NCBI GenBank assembly: GCA_025980665.1
Contig: JAICXC010000027.1
Location: 1 to 47,730, forward strand
Direction of reading: 5' to 3'
Length of the DNA: 47,730 bases
DNA from: Bryobacteraceae bacterium
GTDB lineage: Bacteria; Acidobacteriota; Terriglobia; Bryobacterales; Bryobacteraceae
Shown here piece after piece: positions 16,997 through 25,890 of this stretch. The notes below the pieces were generated by a model. That model did no database searches, had not been told where the DNA came from, and saw nothing but the letters and a program-made list of their open reading frames with translations. The stretch's first letter is position 1. Every line of letters begins with the position of its first letter. Position numbers and translations under genes: made by a program.

Positions 16997-19027
16997 ATGC
17001 GACGAATTTGGGTTGCTGTATTAGCGGGTGGGCTGATGGTATCGAACGCCGGCGCCCAGCAGGGGGCTAAGAACGGCGAATGGCGTACCTACGGGGGCGA
17101 CCTCGGGAATACGCATTACTCTCCGCTTGACCAGATCAGCGCCGCCAATTTCGACAAACTCGAAGTCGCCTGGCGATTCAAGACCTCGAATTTAGGCCCA
17201 CGTCCCGAATTCAATCTCGAATCGACGCCCTTGATGGCCAACGGCGTCTTATATGCGGCCGCGGGAACACGCCGGTCGGTAGTCGCACTCGACGCAGCCA
17301 CAGGCGAGCTTCTGTGGGTCCACGGCGAAAAAGAAGGCCCACGAGGGAGTGCCGCTCCCCGTCAATTATCCGGCCGCGGCTTGGCCTATTGGACCGATGG
17401 CAAGCCAGGAAGCAATGACGAGAGGATTCTTTACGTGACGCCCGGCTACCGCCTAGTCGCGCTAAATGCCAAGACCGGAGTGCCGGTTGCAGGCTTCGGA
17501 CAAAACGGAGTCGTCGACTTGAAACTTGATGACGACCAGCAGATCGATCTGGTCACTGGCGAGGTTGGGTTGCATGCGACTCCGGTCGTCGCCGGCGACA
17601 CCGTGATCGTCGGCGCAGCGCACCGCTCGGGCGGAGTGCCGCGGAGCAAGACCAACGTTAAAGGCTACGTTCGTGGATTCGACGTCAAGACTGGCAAGCG
17701 TCTGTGGATCTTCCACACCATCCCGCGTCCCGGCGAGTTCGGCTACAACACCTGGGAGAAAGATTCCGCGGATTATACCGGTAACGCAGGCGTCTGGGGC
17801 GAGATCAGCGTCGATGAAGAGCTGGGAATGGTCTATCTTCCCGTGGAACTTCCCACCGGCGATTACTACGGCGGCCATCGCCCCGGCAACGGCCTGTTCG
17901 GCGAGAGTCTGGTCGCGCTGGACCTGAAAACCGGCCAGCGCAAGTGGCACTACCAATTGGTGCACCACGGCATCTGGGACATGGACATTCCCTGCGCCCC
18001 GATCCTGGTCGACCTCACCATCAACGGGCGTGCGGTAAAAGCGGTTGCGCAGCCCACTAAGCAAGCTTTTCTTTATGTGTTCGATCGCGTGACGGGGCAG
18101 CCAATCTGGCCGATCGACGAAAAGCCGGTCGAAAAGGGCAGCGTGCCGGGTGAATGGTATTCGCCCACGCAGCCGTTTCCCTCCAAGCCTCCCGCCTACG
18201 ATCGTCAAGGCTTCCAACTTGAGGACCTGATCGATTTCACCCCGGCTCTTCGCGCTGAGGCAGTGAAGGCCGTGTCGCAATATAAACTCGGGCCGATCTT
18301 CACTCCACCAGTCGCGAGTAAGGCGGAGGGCCCGCTGGCCACACTGGCCTTGGCCACCTCAGGGGGCGGCACCAATTGGCCGGGCGGCTCTTACGATCCC
18401 GAAACGCACATCGCATACGTGTTTTCTCAGCGCTCCATGAGCATCCTGGGATTGGTCCCCGGCGACCCGCGAGTGACCGACGAGGCCTACATCCAGGGCA
18501 CTGCAAAGACGGGTGCCCGGACCGTAGGAGGCTCGGGCGCGGACGCCGCCGCTGGTACCAAATCGGCGAACGATGTGGCCGCCGAAGCCGGGGGATTGAC
18601 TGTCCAAGGTCTGCCGTTGGTGAAACCGCCTTACGCGAGCATCAGCGCGATCGATCTGAATCGAGGAGAGATACTCTGGCAGGTGGCGCACGGGGAAACT
18701 CCCGACAATATCCGCAATCATCCCGCGCTCAAAGGACTTACGATTCCGCGGACAGGTCGGGCCGGGGTGATCGGAACGCTGGTCACCAAGACCTTGGTGA
18801 TCGCCGGCGAACGGGACACGTTCACGTTACCGTCAGGTCAAAAGGGCGCAATGCTGCGAGCCTACGATAAGGCGTCGGGCAAGGACGCCGGGGCCGTCTA
18901 TATGCCGGCCGGGCAAACTGGCACACCGATGACCTATATGTTGAACGGCAAGCAGTACATTGTGGTGGCGATCGGCGGTACCGGGTACGAGTGCGAGTTT
19001 ATCGCCTTCCGGCTACCCGCTTCGTAA
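16997..19027 (+). CDS. PQQ-dependent dehydrogenase, glucose-dehydrogenase-like
   Basis: A 676-residue secreted eight-bladed propeller quinoprotein. Signal peptide MRRIWVAVLAGGLMVSNAGA; AAGGAG lies five bases before the ATG at 16997, so the GTG two codons earlier is not used. The first blade has the typical WRTYGGDLGNTHYSPLDQI; repeated tryptophan-docking sequences follow (VALDAATGELLWVHG, YVRGFDVKTGKRLWIFHT, VALDLKTGQRKWHYQLVHH). The active-site region is HHGIWDMDIPCAP, close to E. coli membrane GDH (HHDLWDMDIP). It lacks the membrane-spanning N-domain of that enzyme and any haem motif, so electrons must pass to a separate carrier. Substrate (sugar or polyol) is unknown. The MBL gene follows 29 bases later. 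Its closest relative in the window is the gene at 25891. Confidence 0.93.
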   Translation: MRRIWVAVLAGGLMVSNAGAQQGAKNGEWRTYGGDLGNTHYSPLDQISAANFDKLEVAWRFKTSNLGPRPEFNLESTPLMANGVLYAAAGTRRSVVALDAATGELLWVHGEKEGPRGSAAPRQLSGRGLAYWTDGKPGSNDERILYVTPGYRLVALNAKTGVPVAGFGQNGVVDLKLDDDQQIDLVTGEVGLHATPVVAGDTVIVGAAHRSGGVPRSKTNVKGYVRGFDVKTGKRLWIFHTIPRPGEFGYNTWEKDSADYTGNAGVWGEISVDEELGMVYLPVELPTGDYYGGHRPGNGLFGESLVALDLKTGQRKWHYQLVHHGIWDMDIPCAPILVDLTINGRAVKAVAQPTKQAFLYVFDRVTGQPIWPIDEKPVEKGSVPGEWYSPTQPFPSKPPAYDRQGFQLEDLIDFTPALRAEAVKAVSQYKLGPIFTPPVASKAEGPLATLALATSGGGTNWPGGSYDPETHIAYVFSQRSMSILGLVPGDPRVTDEAYIQGTAKTGARTVGGSGADAAAGTKSANDVAAEAGGLTVQGLPLVKPPYASISAIDLNRGEILWQVAHGETPDNIRNHPALKGLTIPRTGRAGVIGTLVTKTLVIAGERDTFTLPSGQKGAMLRAYDKASGKDAGAVYMPAGQTGTPMTYMLNGKQYIVVAIGGTGYECEFIAFRLPAS

Positions 19028-19056
19028 CCTATCGCTCCGCAACCCGGCCATATATA

Positions 19057-19983
19057 ATGGCTTACGTGATTTGCACCCCTAACCGGCGCGACTTCCTGCG
19101 CACGTTAGCCGCAGGCGCCGCGAGCCTTTCGTTGTCTCGCGCGCAGACCGCCTCCATTACCGCCACCAAGCTCGCCGATAACTATGTCCACATCGCCGGT
19201 GCCGGATCAAATGTCCTGCTCGTAACCGCACCTGATGGAGCGCTGCTGGTCGACGGTGGATCGCCAGAACATTCTGCCGAGTTTTTGAAAGCGATCTCCG
19301 AACAGTCCGGTGGGCGCAAAATACAAGCGCTTTTCAACACGCACTGGCACCTGGAGAGTACCGGATCAAACGACGCACTGGGCAAAGCCGGCGCCAAGAT
19401 CATCGCCCACGAGAACACCAAACTGTGGATGGGCACCGACATCATCTGTAAGTGGCGGAACAAAACGTTTCAGCCTCGTGCGAAGGAAGCTCTGCCGAAC
19501 CAGACCTTCTATACCACCGGGAAAATGACCTTCGGCAAGGAAGAGGTGGTCTACGGATACCTCGGCCAGGCGCACACCGACGGCGATATCTACGTCTTCT
19601 TCCCGGGACCCAACATCTTGATGACGGGCGATGTTATGTCGGTCGGCCAGTACCCGATTCTCGATTGGACCACCGGCGGATGGATCGGCGGGCTGGCCGA
19701 TGCAAGTAAAACGCTGCTCAGCGTCAGCGATGCACAGACGCGCATCATTCCCGGCAGCGGTCCGCTGCAGGGTCGCGCAGATTTGCAGGCGCAGGCGGAT
19801 ATGTGCGCCGCCGTTCGCACCAGCTTAGTGTTGCTGTTGCGAAAAGGCATGAGCGCCAAAGAAATGCTGGCCGCGGCTCCCACCAAGGATTTCGACGCTA
19901 AGTGGGGGAATCCGGAATTGTTCGTCACTAACGCTTATCCGGGCTTGTGGGGACACGTTCGCGAACTCGGCGGGATCGTTTAG
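19057..19983 (+). CDS. Tat-exported metallo-beta-lactamase-fold protein with altered metal site
   Basis: A 308-residue protein with a twin-arginine signal (NRRDFLRTLAAGAASLSLS), so it is folded before export. The MBL fold is clear: SNVLLVTAPDGALLVDGG, NTHWHLESTGSN (residues 95-105), QAHTDGDIYVFFPG and LMTGDVMSVG. The canonical HxHxDH motif reads H96-W-H98-L-E100-S101, and the usual C-terminal PGHGP reads PGSGP. So the first zinc site is largely kept but the second-site Asp and His ligands are replaced. It may bind one metal, or the family uses other ligands. It sits 29 bases after the GDH-like gene and 18 before the cytochrome gene; no clear ribosome binding site precedes the ATG. The start is chosen because it gives the Tat signal. 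Confidence 0.85.
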   Translation: MAYVICTPNRRDFLRTLAAGAASLSLSRAQTASITATKLADNYVHIAGAGSNVLLVTAPDGALLVDGGSPEHSAEFLKAISEQSGGRKIQALFNTHWHLESTGSNDALGKAGAKIIAHENTKLWMGTDIICKWRNKTFQPRAKEALPNQTFYTTGKMTFGKEEVVYGYLGQAHTDGDIYVFFPGPNILMTGDVMSVGQYPILDWTTGGWIGGLADASKTLLSVSDAQTRIIPGSGPLQGRADLQAQADMCAAVRTSLVLLLRKGMSAKEMLAAAPTKDFDAKWGNPELFVTNAYPGLWGHVRELGGIV

Positions 19984-20001
19984 GAGCGGGAGCGAAAAGG
20001 A

Positions 20002-22389
20002 ATGCGTTACCTCGTTGTAGCTGTTGCTGTAGCCTCCCTCTCGGGACATCTCTCTGGTCAACAGAAGAGTGCGCCAGCGAATGCGGCGTCGGGACGAGCG
20101 CTGCTCGATAAATATTGCGTCACCTGTCACAACGCGCGCCTGAAAACCGCGAATCTCACCTTCGACAAAATGGATCTGTCGCATGTAGCCGACGACGGCG
20201 CAGTTTGGGAAAAAGCTGTCCGAAAACTTCGCGGCGGCATGATGCCTCCCCCGGGTGCTCCGCGGCCGGATCTAAGTGCGGTTGATTCCTTTGTGTCGTG
20301 GCTCGAAACCTCTTTAGACCAGGCTGCGGCGGCCAACCCGAATCCGGGCTCTGTCGCGCTGCATCGCCTCAATCGCACCGAATATGCAAACGCCATGCGT
20401 GAGCTGTTCGGAATCGACGTGGACGCCGCGGCGCTCCTGCCTGCCGACGACATGTCCGATGGGTTTGACAACATCGCCAACGTGCTTAAGGTGTCGCCGT
20501 CGTTCCTGGATCAATATATAAGCGCTGCGCGCGCGGTGAGCATTCAGGCGATTGGCAAGCCGCTTCCTTCGGAAGCCGTTCTCGTGAACCTTCGCGGAAC
20601 CCCTGCCGATCCCGCGGATCTGCCACTCGGAACCCGCAGCGGAACAGTGGCCGAATATCTGTTCCCTGCCGACGGTGAATACGAATTCCGCCTGGGCGGC
20701 GCAGGTGGAGGAGGCCGAGGCGGCCGCGGCCGGGTTCCCCAAGCCGGATTTACTCCCGAGTCCGATGCCACCGTCGTGACGCTGGATGGTGTAAAAATCG
20801 CGACCACCGGACGCGTCATCGTGAAAGCCGGAATGCATAAGATCGCCGTCAGCACGCCGGCGCGAAGCTTAATTGAAAACGAGTCCATGCTGCAGTCGTT
20901 TGTTCCCGGATCTGCCGGTCAGGCTTACGGCGGAGCCGGCGGTCGTGGAGGCGGAGCTCAGGGAGCTGTGACCGTCAATGGTCCGTTCAATCCCGCCGGC
21001 AGCCACGTCGATACGGTCAGCCGCCAGCGGATTTTCGTTTGCCGACCGCAGGATGACAGTGAAGAGGCGGCATGCGCATCGCGAATCTTCGCCAACATCG
21101 CGCACCGGGCGTTCCGCAGGCCGGTGACGGATCGCGATACCGCTGCGCCGATGGCCTTCTTCAAGCAGGCACGCGCGGCCGGCGATTTTGAAAAAGGCAT
21201 CGAAGGCGGGCTGATCGCTATTTTGGCGAGTCCCAAATTCCTATACCGGGCCGAAATTCCTCCGCCGAATGTCGCGGCAGGCTCCCTATATCGCATCAGC
21301 GACCTGGAACTGGCATCGCGGCTTTCGTTCTTTCTCTGGAGCAGCATTCCGGACAGCGAGCTATTGAACGTCGCGGAACAAGGCAAGCTCAAGGATCCCG
21401 CTGTGCTAGAGCAGCAGGTCAAGCGCATGCTCAAACAGCCGCAGGCGAAATCCCTGGTCTCAAACTTCGCGTTCCAATGGCTGAAGCTGCGGGAAATGGC
21501 GAGCTTTGAACCCGACCCCATCGTCTATCCGAGTTTCGATGCGCGGTTGCGCCAGGCGTTTACCCGCGAAATGGAACTCTTCGTGGGCAGCGTGTTCCAG
21601 GAGGATCGCAGCACCCTCGATTTGCTGCAGGGCAATTACACCTACGTCAACGAGCGCCTGGCGCTGCATTACGGCATCCCCAATGTCCGTGGCGACCAGT
21701 TCCGTCGCGTCACGCTGAACGATCCGAATCGCTTCGGCCTGCTCGGCAAGGGTGCGATTCTGATGGTGACTTCTTATCCCAATCGCACGGCTCCCGTGCT
21801 GCGAGGCTCGTTCATTCTGGAAAATATCGCCGGGACGCCGCCATCACCGCCGCCACCTAACGTCGAAGCGTTCAAGGAAAACAAGGAAGGCGAGAAGGCC
21901 AAGACGATTCGCGAGATCATGGAGCAGCATCGCGCGAATCCGTCCTGCAACGCATGCCATGGCGTGATGGATCCTCTCGGGTTCGCATTCGAGAATTACG
22001 ACTCCATCGGCACCTGGCGGACGAAAGATAAGTACGCGCGCACCCTGATCGGTTCCGCGGGCAAGTTGGTGGATGGAACCTCCGTCAACGGTCCCGCCGA
22101 CGTGCGCCAGGCCTTGATGAAGCATCCCGACCAGTTCGTGCAGACCATGACTGAGAAGCTGCTGACCTATGGGTTGGGCCGGCGGCTCGAATATTACGAC
22201 ATGCCCATGATTCGAAAGATTGTGCGCGGCGCCGCGAAGGACGATTATCGCTTTTCGTCGGTGATTATGGGTATCGTCAAGAGCCCTCCCTTTCAGATGA
22301 GCGTGAAGGCTACGGAAAGCGCGGCCAAGAAAACCACCGAAACGGCCCAAGACAATAAAAAGGCGAACGCGCCTACGGCCAGGAATTAA
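20002..22389 (+). CDS. DUF1587/1592/1588/1585 c-type cytochrome
   Basis: A 795-residue exported protein (signal peptide MRYLVVAVAVASLSGHLSGQ). A first haem-binding motif CVTCH (Cys39, Cys42, His43) begins a cytochrome-c-like domain (about 30-100, with MMPPP near its end). Then come the DUF1587 region (about 112-175, HRLNRTEYANAMRELFG), a Gly-rich beta domain (about 205-290), DUF1592 (about 355-480, LASRLSFFLWSSIPDSELLN), DUF1588 (about 500-600), and CNACHGVMDPLGFAFENYD, a second CxxCH, before the DUF1585 end. These proteins are common in Planctomycetes and Acidobacteria, often in large numbers, and are biochemically uncharacterised. It is a likely periplasmic electron carrier or oxidoreductase. 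It is followed 17 bases later by the DUF1552 gene. Confidence 0.9.
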   Translation: MRYLVVAVAVASLSGHLSGQQKSAPANAASGRALLDKYCVTCHNARLKTANLTFDKMDLSHVADDGAVWEKAVRKLRGGMMPPPGAPRPDLSAVDSFVSWLETSLDQAAAANPNPGSVALHRLNRTEYANAMRELFGIDVDAAALLPADDMSDGFDNIANVLKVSPSFLDQYISAARAVSIQAIGKPLPSEAVLVNLRGTPADPADLPLGTRSGTVAEYLFPADGEYEFRLGGAGGGGRGGRGRVPQAGFTPESDATVVTLDGVKIATTGRVIVKAGMHKIAVSTPARSLIENESMLQSFVPGSAGQAYGGAGGRGGGAQGAVTVNGPFNPAGSHVDTVSRQRIFVCRPQDDSEEAACASRIFANIAHRAFRRPVTDRDTAAPMAFFKQARAAGDFEKGIEGGLIAILASPKFLYRAEIPPPNVAAGSLYRISDLELASRLSFFLWSSIPDSELLNVAEQGKLKDPAVLEQQVKRMLKQPQAKSLVSNFAFQWLKLREMASFEPDPIVYPSFDARLRQAFTREMELFVGSVFQEDRSTLDLLQGNYTYVNERLALHYGIPNVRGDQFRRVTLNDPNRFGLLGKGAILMVTSYPNRTAPVLRGSFILENIAGTPPSPPPPNVEAFKENKEGEKAKTIREIMEQHRANPSCNACHGVMDPLGFAFENYDSIGTWRTKDKYARTLIGSAGKLVDGTSVNGPADVRQALMKHPDQFVQTMTEKLLTYGLGRRLEYYDMPMIRKIVRGAAKDDYRFSSVIMGIVKSPPFQMSVKATESAAKKTTETAQDNKKANAPTARN

Positions 22390-22406
22390 AGAAAGGGAGT
22401 ATTCAT

Positions 22407-23723
22407 ATGTTCATTACCAAGAAGCATCTCCCCCGGCGAACGTTTTTACGCGGCATGGGCACGGCGATGGCGCTGCCGCTGCTCGACGCCATGATTCCCG
22501 CGCGCACCGCTTTGGCGCAGACTGCCGCGAATCCGACGCCTCACCTCGGCTTCATCTATTTTCCGCACGGCGCGATCATGGGCCAGTGGACGCCGAAAAC
22601 CGAAGGTGTGAACTTCGAGCTGTCGCCGATTCTCAAATCGCTGGCTCCGTTCCAGAAGCAATTGACCGTGGTGAGCGGCCTTGCGAATCGGCCCGCCGTA
22701 AGCCCGGCCGTGCATGCCATCACTCCCGGCACTTGGCTAAGCTGCGTACATCCGCGAGCCAGCCAGGATCCGTTCGGCGGTCCGACGGTCGATCAGATCG
22801 CGGCGCAGCACATCGGTCAGGACACGCCGTTCCCATCGCTCGAAGTGGCGACCGAGGTTCACGGCGGTGGCGGCTCCTGCGATCGGGATTTTGGCTGTAG
22901 CTATGCCGGTACGATTTCCTTCAGTTCGCCCACCAACCCTTTGCCCATGGAAACCGATCCGCGCAAGTTGTTCCAGCGGATGTTCGGCCAGGGCGATACA
23001 CCCGAAGAGCGTAAGCGAATCTCGAAGCAATATTCCAGCGTGCTAGATCTCGTTTCGCAGGAAGCAGCCGATTTGCAGCGCACCCTGGGGCCGCAGGATC
23101 GCGCCATGGTCGGCGATTATCTCGATACCGTGCGCGAAATCGAGCGCCGCGTTGAAAAGATGGACGGGCGCGATCTTTCCCATGTGAATATCCCCGATAC
23201 GCCGGGGGGCATCCCTCCGACCTTCGAGGCGCACATCAACCTGTTGTTCGATTTAATCGCGGTCGCCTATCAGGCCAATATGACGCGTGTCTTCAGCTTC
23301 ATGATGGCAGCCGAGGTCAGCGGGTTGACCTACAACCAGATCGGCGTCCCGGATGCGTTCCATCCGATCTCGCACCATAACAACGAGCAGGCCAAGATGG
23401 ACAAGCTGGTGAAAATCCAGACCTATCACACCGAGATTTTCAGCAAGTTCCTGGCTAAGCTTCAGAAGATGCCGGATGGCGATGGGACCATGCTCGATCA
23501 TTCGCTCATCCTCTATGGCAGCAACATGAGCAACAGCAACGCGCACAATCACGATCCGCTGCCGACGGCACTGGTGGGCGGCTGGAAATCGGTCAAGGGC
23601 GGCCAACATCTGAAGTATCCCGATCAAACTCCCCTCGCGAACATGCTGCTTACGATTCTCGATCGTGCGGGTGTCCCCGAAGAGAAATTCGGCGACAGCT
23701 CCGGTAAGTTCAAAGAGGTCTAG
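22407..23723 (+). CDS. Tat-exported DUF1552 protein
   Basis: A 438-residue protein of the DUF1552 family. A Tat signal is visible in HLPRRTFLRGMGTAMALPLL, so it is exported folded, possibly with a cofactor or metal. The body has LGFIYFPHGAIMGQWTP, GGPTVDQIAAQHIG, and near the end YGSNMSNSNAHNHDPLPTAL, a His/Asn-rich stretch reminiscent of sulfatase/alkaline-phosphatase-fold metal sites (the family is related to DUF1501 proteins). The family is nearly always encoded next to a DUF1592/1588-type cytochrome, as here (17-base gap), so the two probably act together in the periplasm. The reaction is unknown. GGGAG precedes the ATG. Confidence 0.9.
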   Translation: MFITKKHLPRRTFLRGMGTAMALPLLDAMIPARTALAQTAANPTPHLGFIYFPHGAIMGQWTPKTEGVNFELSPILKSLAPFQKQLTVVSGLANRPAVSPAVHAITPGTWLSCVHPRASQDPFGGPTVDQIAAQHIGQDTPFPSLEVATEVHGGGGSCDRDFGCSYAGTISFSSPTNPLPMETDPRKLFQRMFGQGDTPEERKRISKQYSSVLDLVSQEAADLQRTLGPQDRAMVGDYLDTVREIERRVEKMDGRDLSHVNIPDTPGGIPPTFEAHINLLFDLIAVAYQANMTRVFSFMMAAEVSGLTYNQIGVPDAFHPISHHNNEQAKMDKLVKIQTYHTEIFSKFLAKLQKMPDGDGTMLDHSLILYGSNMSNSNAHNHDPLPTALVGGWKSVKGGQHLKYPDQTPLANMLLTILDRAGVPEEKFGDSSGKFKEV

Positions 23724-23725
23724 CC

Positions 23726-25144
23726 ATGAAGAGTCTATTCATAGCCGGTGCGATTGCTGGGTTAATTGTTGGGCCGGCGGTGGCAGCCGATATCAAGGCG
23801 CCTTCGTCCGATGGCACTACACCGCTGCACTGGGCCGCCCATAACAACGATGCTGCCGAGGTCGACCGGCTGCTCAAGGCCGGTGAGGATGCCAACGCGA
23901 GGAACGAATTCGGCGCGACACCGATGTCCGAAGCCGCCTTCAACTCCAACACCGAGATCATCGATAAGTTGCTGAAGGCCGGCGCCGATCCCGACTCTCC
24001 TTCCGCGGATGGCCAGACCGCGCTGATGCTGATCGCGCGCGGCAACAACGTCGCGGCGGCGAAGCTGTTACTCGAACACGGCGCGCACGTGAACGCGAAA
24101 GAGAAACAAAAAGAACAGACGGCTCTGATGTGGGCCTCGGCACAAAATCAAGGCCCGATGGTGCGGGAACTGGTCGCGCATGGCGCCGATGTGAACGCCC
24201 GCGCCGTCAGCAATGATGTTCCATCGCAGGTGAGCACGGAGCCGCGCGCGCAGTACCGGTCGTACGGAGGCCTAACCGCGATGCTCTACGCTACTCGCGA
24301 AGGTTGCCTCGAATGCGTCAAAGCGATGGTCGAAGGCAAGGCGGACCTGAACCTGGCCGACCCGGAAGGCGTCACGCCGCTGATCACCGCCGTCTGGAAC
24401 GCCCATTGGGATGTCGCCTCGTATCTGATCAAAGCCGGCGCGAACATCAACAAATGGGACTGGTGGGGCCGCAGCCCACTGTACTTGGCCGTCGACTACA
24501 ACACGCTTCCGCATGGGGGAAGGCCCGATGCTCCGGCGGTGGATGACACGACGCCTCTGCAGGTGATCGAGCAACTTCTGAACGCGGGAGCGAATCCGAA
24601 TTTGCAATTGAAGCTTCTGCCGCCCTACCGGAGCATCGGCTCGGATCGCGGAGTGGACGGCATGCTGACCATCGGCGCCACACCGCTGCTGCGCGCTGCC
24701 AAAGGATTGGATGCGCCGGCGATCAAGCTGCTGCTGGAGCACGGCGCCATCATCGATCTTCCAAACAACCAGGGAATCACGCCAGTCATGGCTGCCGCGG
24801 GGCTGGGATCGGTGGACGCCGACACCCGTGGGCTCTATACGACGTTTGACGTGCAGCAAAGATCGATCGATTCGCTCGACCTGCTGCTCAAAGCGGGCGC
24901 CGATATCAATGCTGCCGGTGGGCGCAGGCAGCAAACACCGCTCGCGGCAGCGAGCTACTGGGGATGGAATGACGTCGTGCAGTACTTATTCGATCACGGC
25001 GCCAAGCTTGATGTGAAGGATTCCGGCGGGATGTCGCCCATCGACGCTGCGCTCGGGAAAGCGGGCGGCAACAGCCGCGGCGGCCAGCGCATCGACGTGC
25101 ACGAGGACACTGCGGCTCTACTAAGGAAACTCGGCAGGCAGTAA
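23726..25144 (+). CDS. Secreted ankyrin-repeat protein
   Basis: A 472-residue exported protein: signal peptide MKSLFIAGAIAGLIVGPAVA, then ankyrin repeats from about residue 28 to the end. Repeats are recognisable as DGTTPLHWAAHNNDAAEVDR, FGATPMSEAAFNSNTEIIDK, DGQTALMLIARGNNVAAAKL, EGVTPLITAVWNAHWDVASY and GITPVMAAAGLGSVD, roughly ten in all, with longer loops between some. Ankyrin stacks bind other proteins. The start lies two bases after the DUF1552 stop, so it belongs to the same operon; in acidobacterial genomes such ankyrin proteins accompany DUF1592/DUF1552 pairs. A role as periplasmic scaffold or chaperone for them is inference. Confidence 0.92.
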   Translation: MKSLFIAGAIAGLIVGPAVAADIKAPSSDGTTPLHWAAHNNDAAEVDRLLKAGEDANARNEFGATPMSEAAFNSNTEIIDKLLKAGADPDSPSADGQTALMLIARGNNVAAAKLLLEHGAHVNAKEKQKEQTALMWASAQNQGPMVRELVAHGADVNARAVSNDVPSQVSTEPRAQYRSYGGLTAMLYATREGCLECVKAMVEGKADLNLADPEGVTPLITAVWNAHWDVASYLIKAGANINKWDWWGRSPLYLAVDYNTLPHGGRPDAPAVDDTTPLQVIEQLLNAGANPNLQLKLLPPYRSIGSDRGVDGMLTIGATPLLRAAKGLDAPAIKLLLEHGAIIDLPNNQGITPVMAAAGLGSVDADTRGLYTTFDVQQRSIDSLDLLLKAGADINAAGGRRQQTPLAAASYWGWNDVVQYLFDHGAKLDVKDSGGMSPIDAALGKAGGNSRGGQRIDVHEDTAALLRKLGRQ

Positions 25145-25154
25145 GGTTTTAGTA

Positions 25155-25175
25155 GGGCAGGATTGCATCCTGCCC
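25155..25175. terminator. Bidirectional stem-loop between convergent genes
   Basis: GGGCAGGAT (25155-25163) and its complement (25167-25175) form a perfect 9-bp stem with a TGC loop. It lies 10 bases after the ankyrin stop and 7 bases after the end of the convergent gene. No T run follows on either strand. It may be a terminator or a dispersed repeat. Confidence 0.5.
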
Positions 25176-25182
25176 AATGGAA

Positions 25183-25830
25183 CTACTTCTTGACCTGATC
25201 GACGTCCACATCCAGCGTGTGGCCGATCCGGAACCCGATTATCCCATCCGCATGCACCTTGCTCTTGGGCTGGCGTGCGACTTCTGTGCCATTGACACTG
25301 AAGATCACGTTATCGCCCTGAACCTGGACGGCCAGCGTGTTCGACTGTTTCCCGTCCGGGCCCTCTTTTGCAATGGCGGCGTTCGGAGTCCAATTTACCA
25401 CCGTCTTAGGTGACGTTCCTTCCCAGTTGGAGATGAAATACTCGCCCGCTTGACGTATCAGGAAATAGGTATAGGTCGGGGACGGACCCATATTGGTCCC
25501 ACCGATCACCAAGCCGTATGAGACCGGATGAGAGGCCTTTTTAAGCTGAGTCAGACGAGCCGAGAAGGTGTAGTTGCCGGACTTGGTCCAGTCGTTGCGC
25601 CACATGGTTCCGGTGGTGCCCATCTGGAAGTGGTAGACATCGCCTGTCTGGGAGAACTTGATTCCAGTAACGGCTCCGCGATCGGGGCGTGCATTCCAGC
25701 CGGCTGGAAATTGGCCGCCCGCCACGGCGCGGTCCGGGTCGCCTTTTCCGCCCTCTTGGGCAAACGCCACAAAACTGGCGGTCAAAGCCAGCGTTAGAAC
25801 GAACATACGAGGTTTAAGGTGATTGATCAT
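25183..25830 (-). CDS. Secreted concanavalin/DUF1080-like protein
   Basis: A 215-residue exported protein. The start MINHLKPRMFVLTLALTASF gives a Sec signal ending near AFAQ; the frame continues ten codons upstream without signals. The mature part is all-beta: FQMGTTGTMWRNDWTKSGNY, TFSARLTQLKKASHPVSYGL, TYTYFLIRQAGEYFISNWEG and NTLAVQVQGDNVIFSVNGTE. This pattern of a ligand-exposed jelly roll with a final SVNGTEVAR strand resembles the 3-keto-disaccharide hydrolase/LamG-type (DUF1080) concanavalin fold, which binds or cleaves sugars. No catalytic residue can be assigned. It is transcribed away from the second GDH-like gene, with 60 bases between their starts. Confidence 0.65.
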   Translation of the reverse strand: MINHLKPRMFVLTLALTASFVAFAQEGGKGDPDRAVAGGQFPAGWNARPDRGAVTGIKFSQTGDVYHFQMGTTGTMWRNDWTKSGNYTFSARLTQLKKASHPVSYGLVIGGTNMGPSPTYTYFLIRQAGEYFISNWEGTSPKTVVNWTPNAAIAKEGPDGKQSNTLAVQVQGDNVIFSVNGTEVARQPKSKVHADGIIGFRIGHTLDVDVDQVKK

Positions 25831-25890
25831 AACGAAGGTCCACTGAGCCGAGTATATCAATATGAGGTTTGTTATACACTACGTGGTGAT

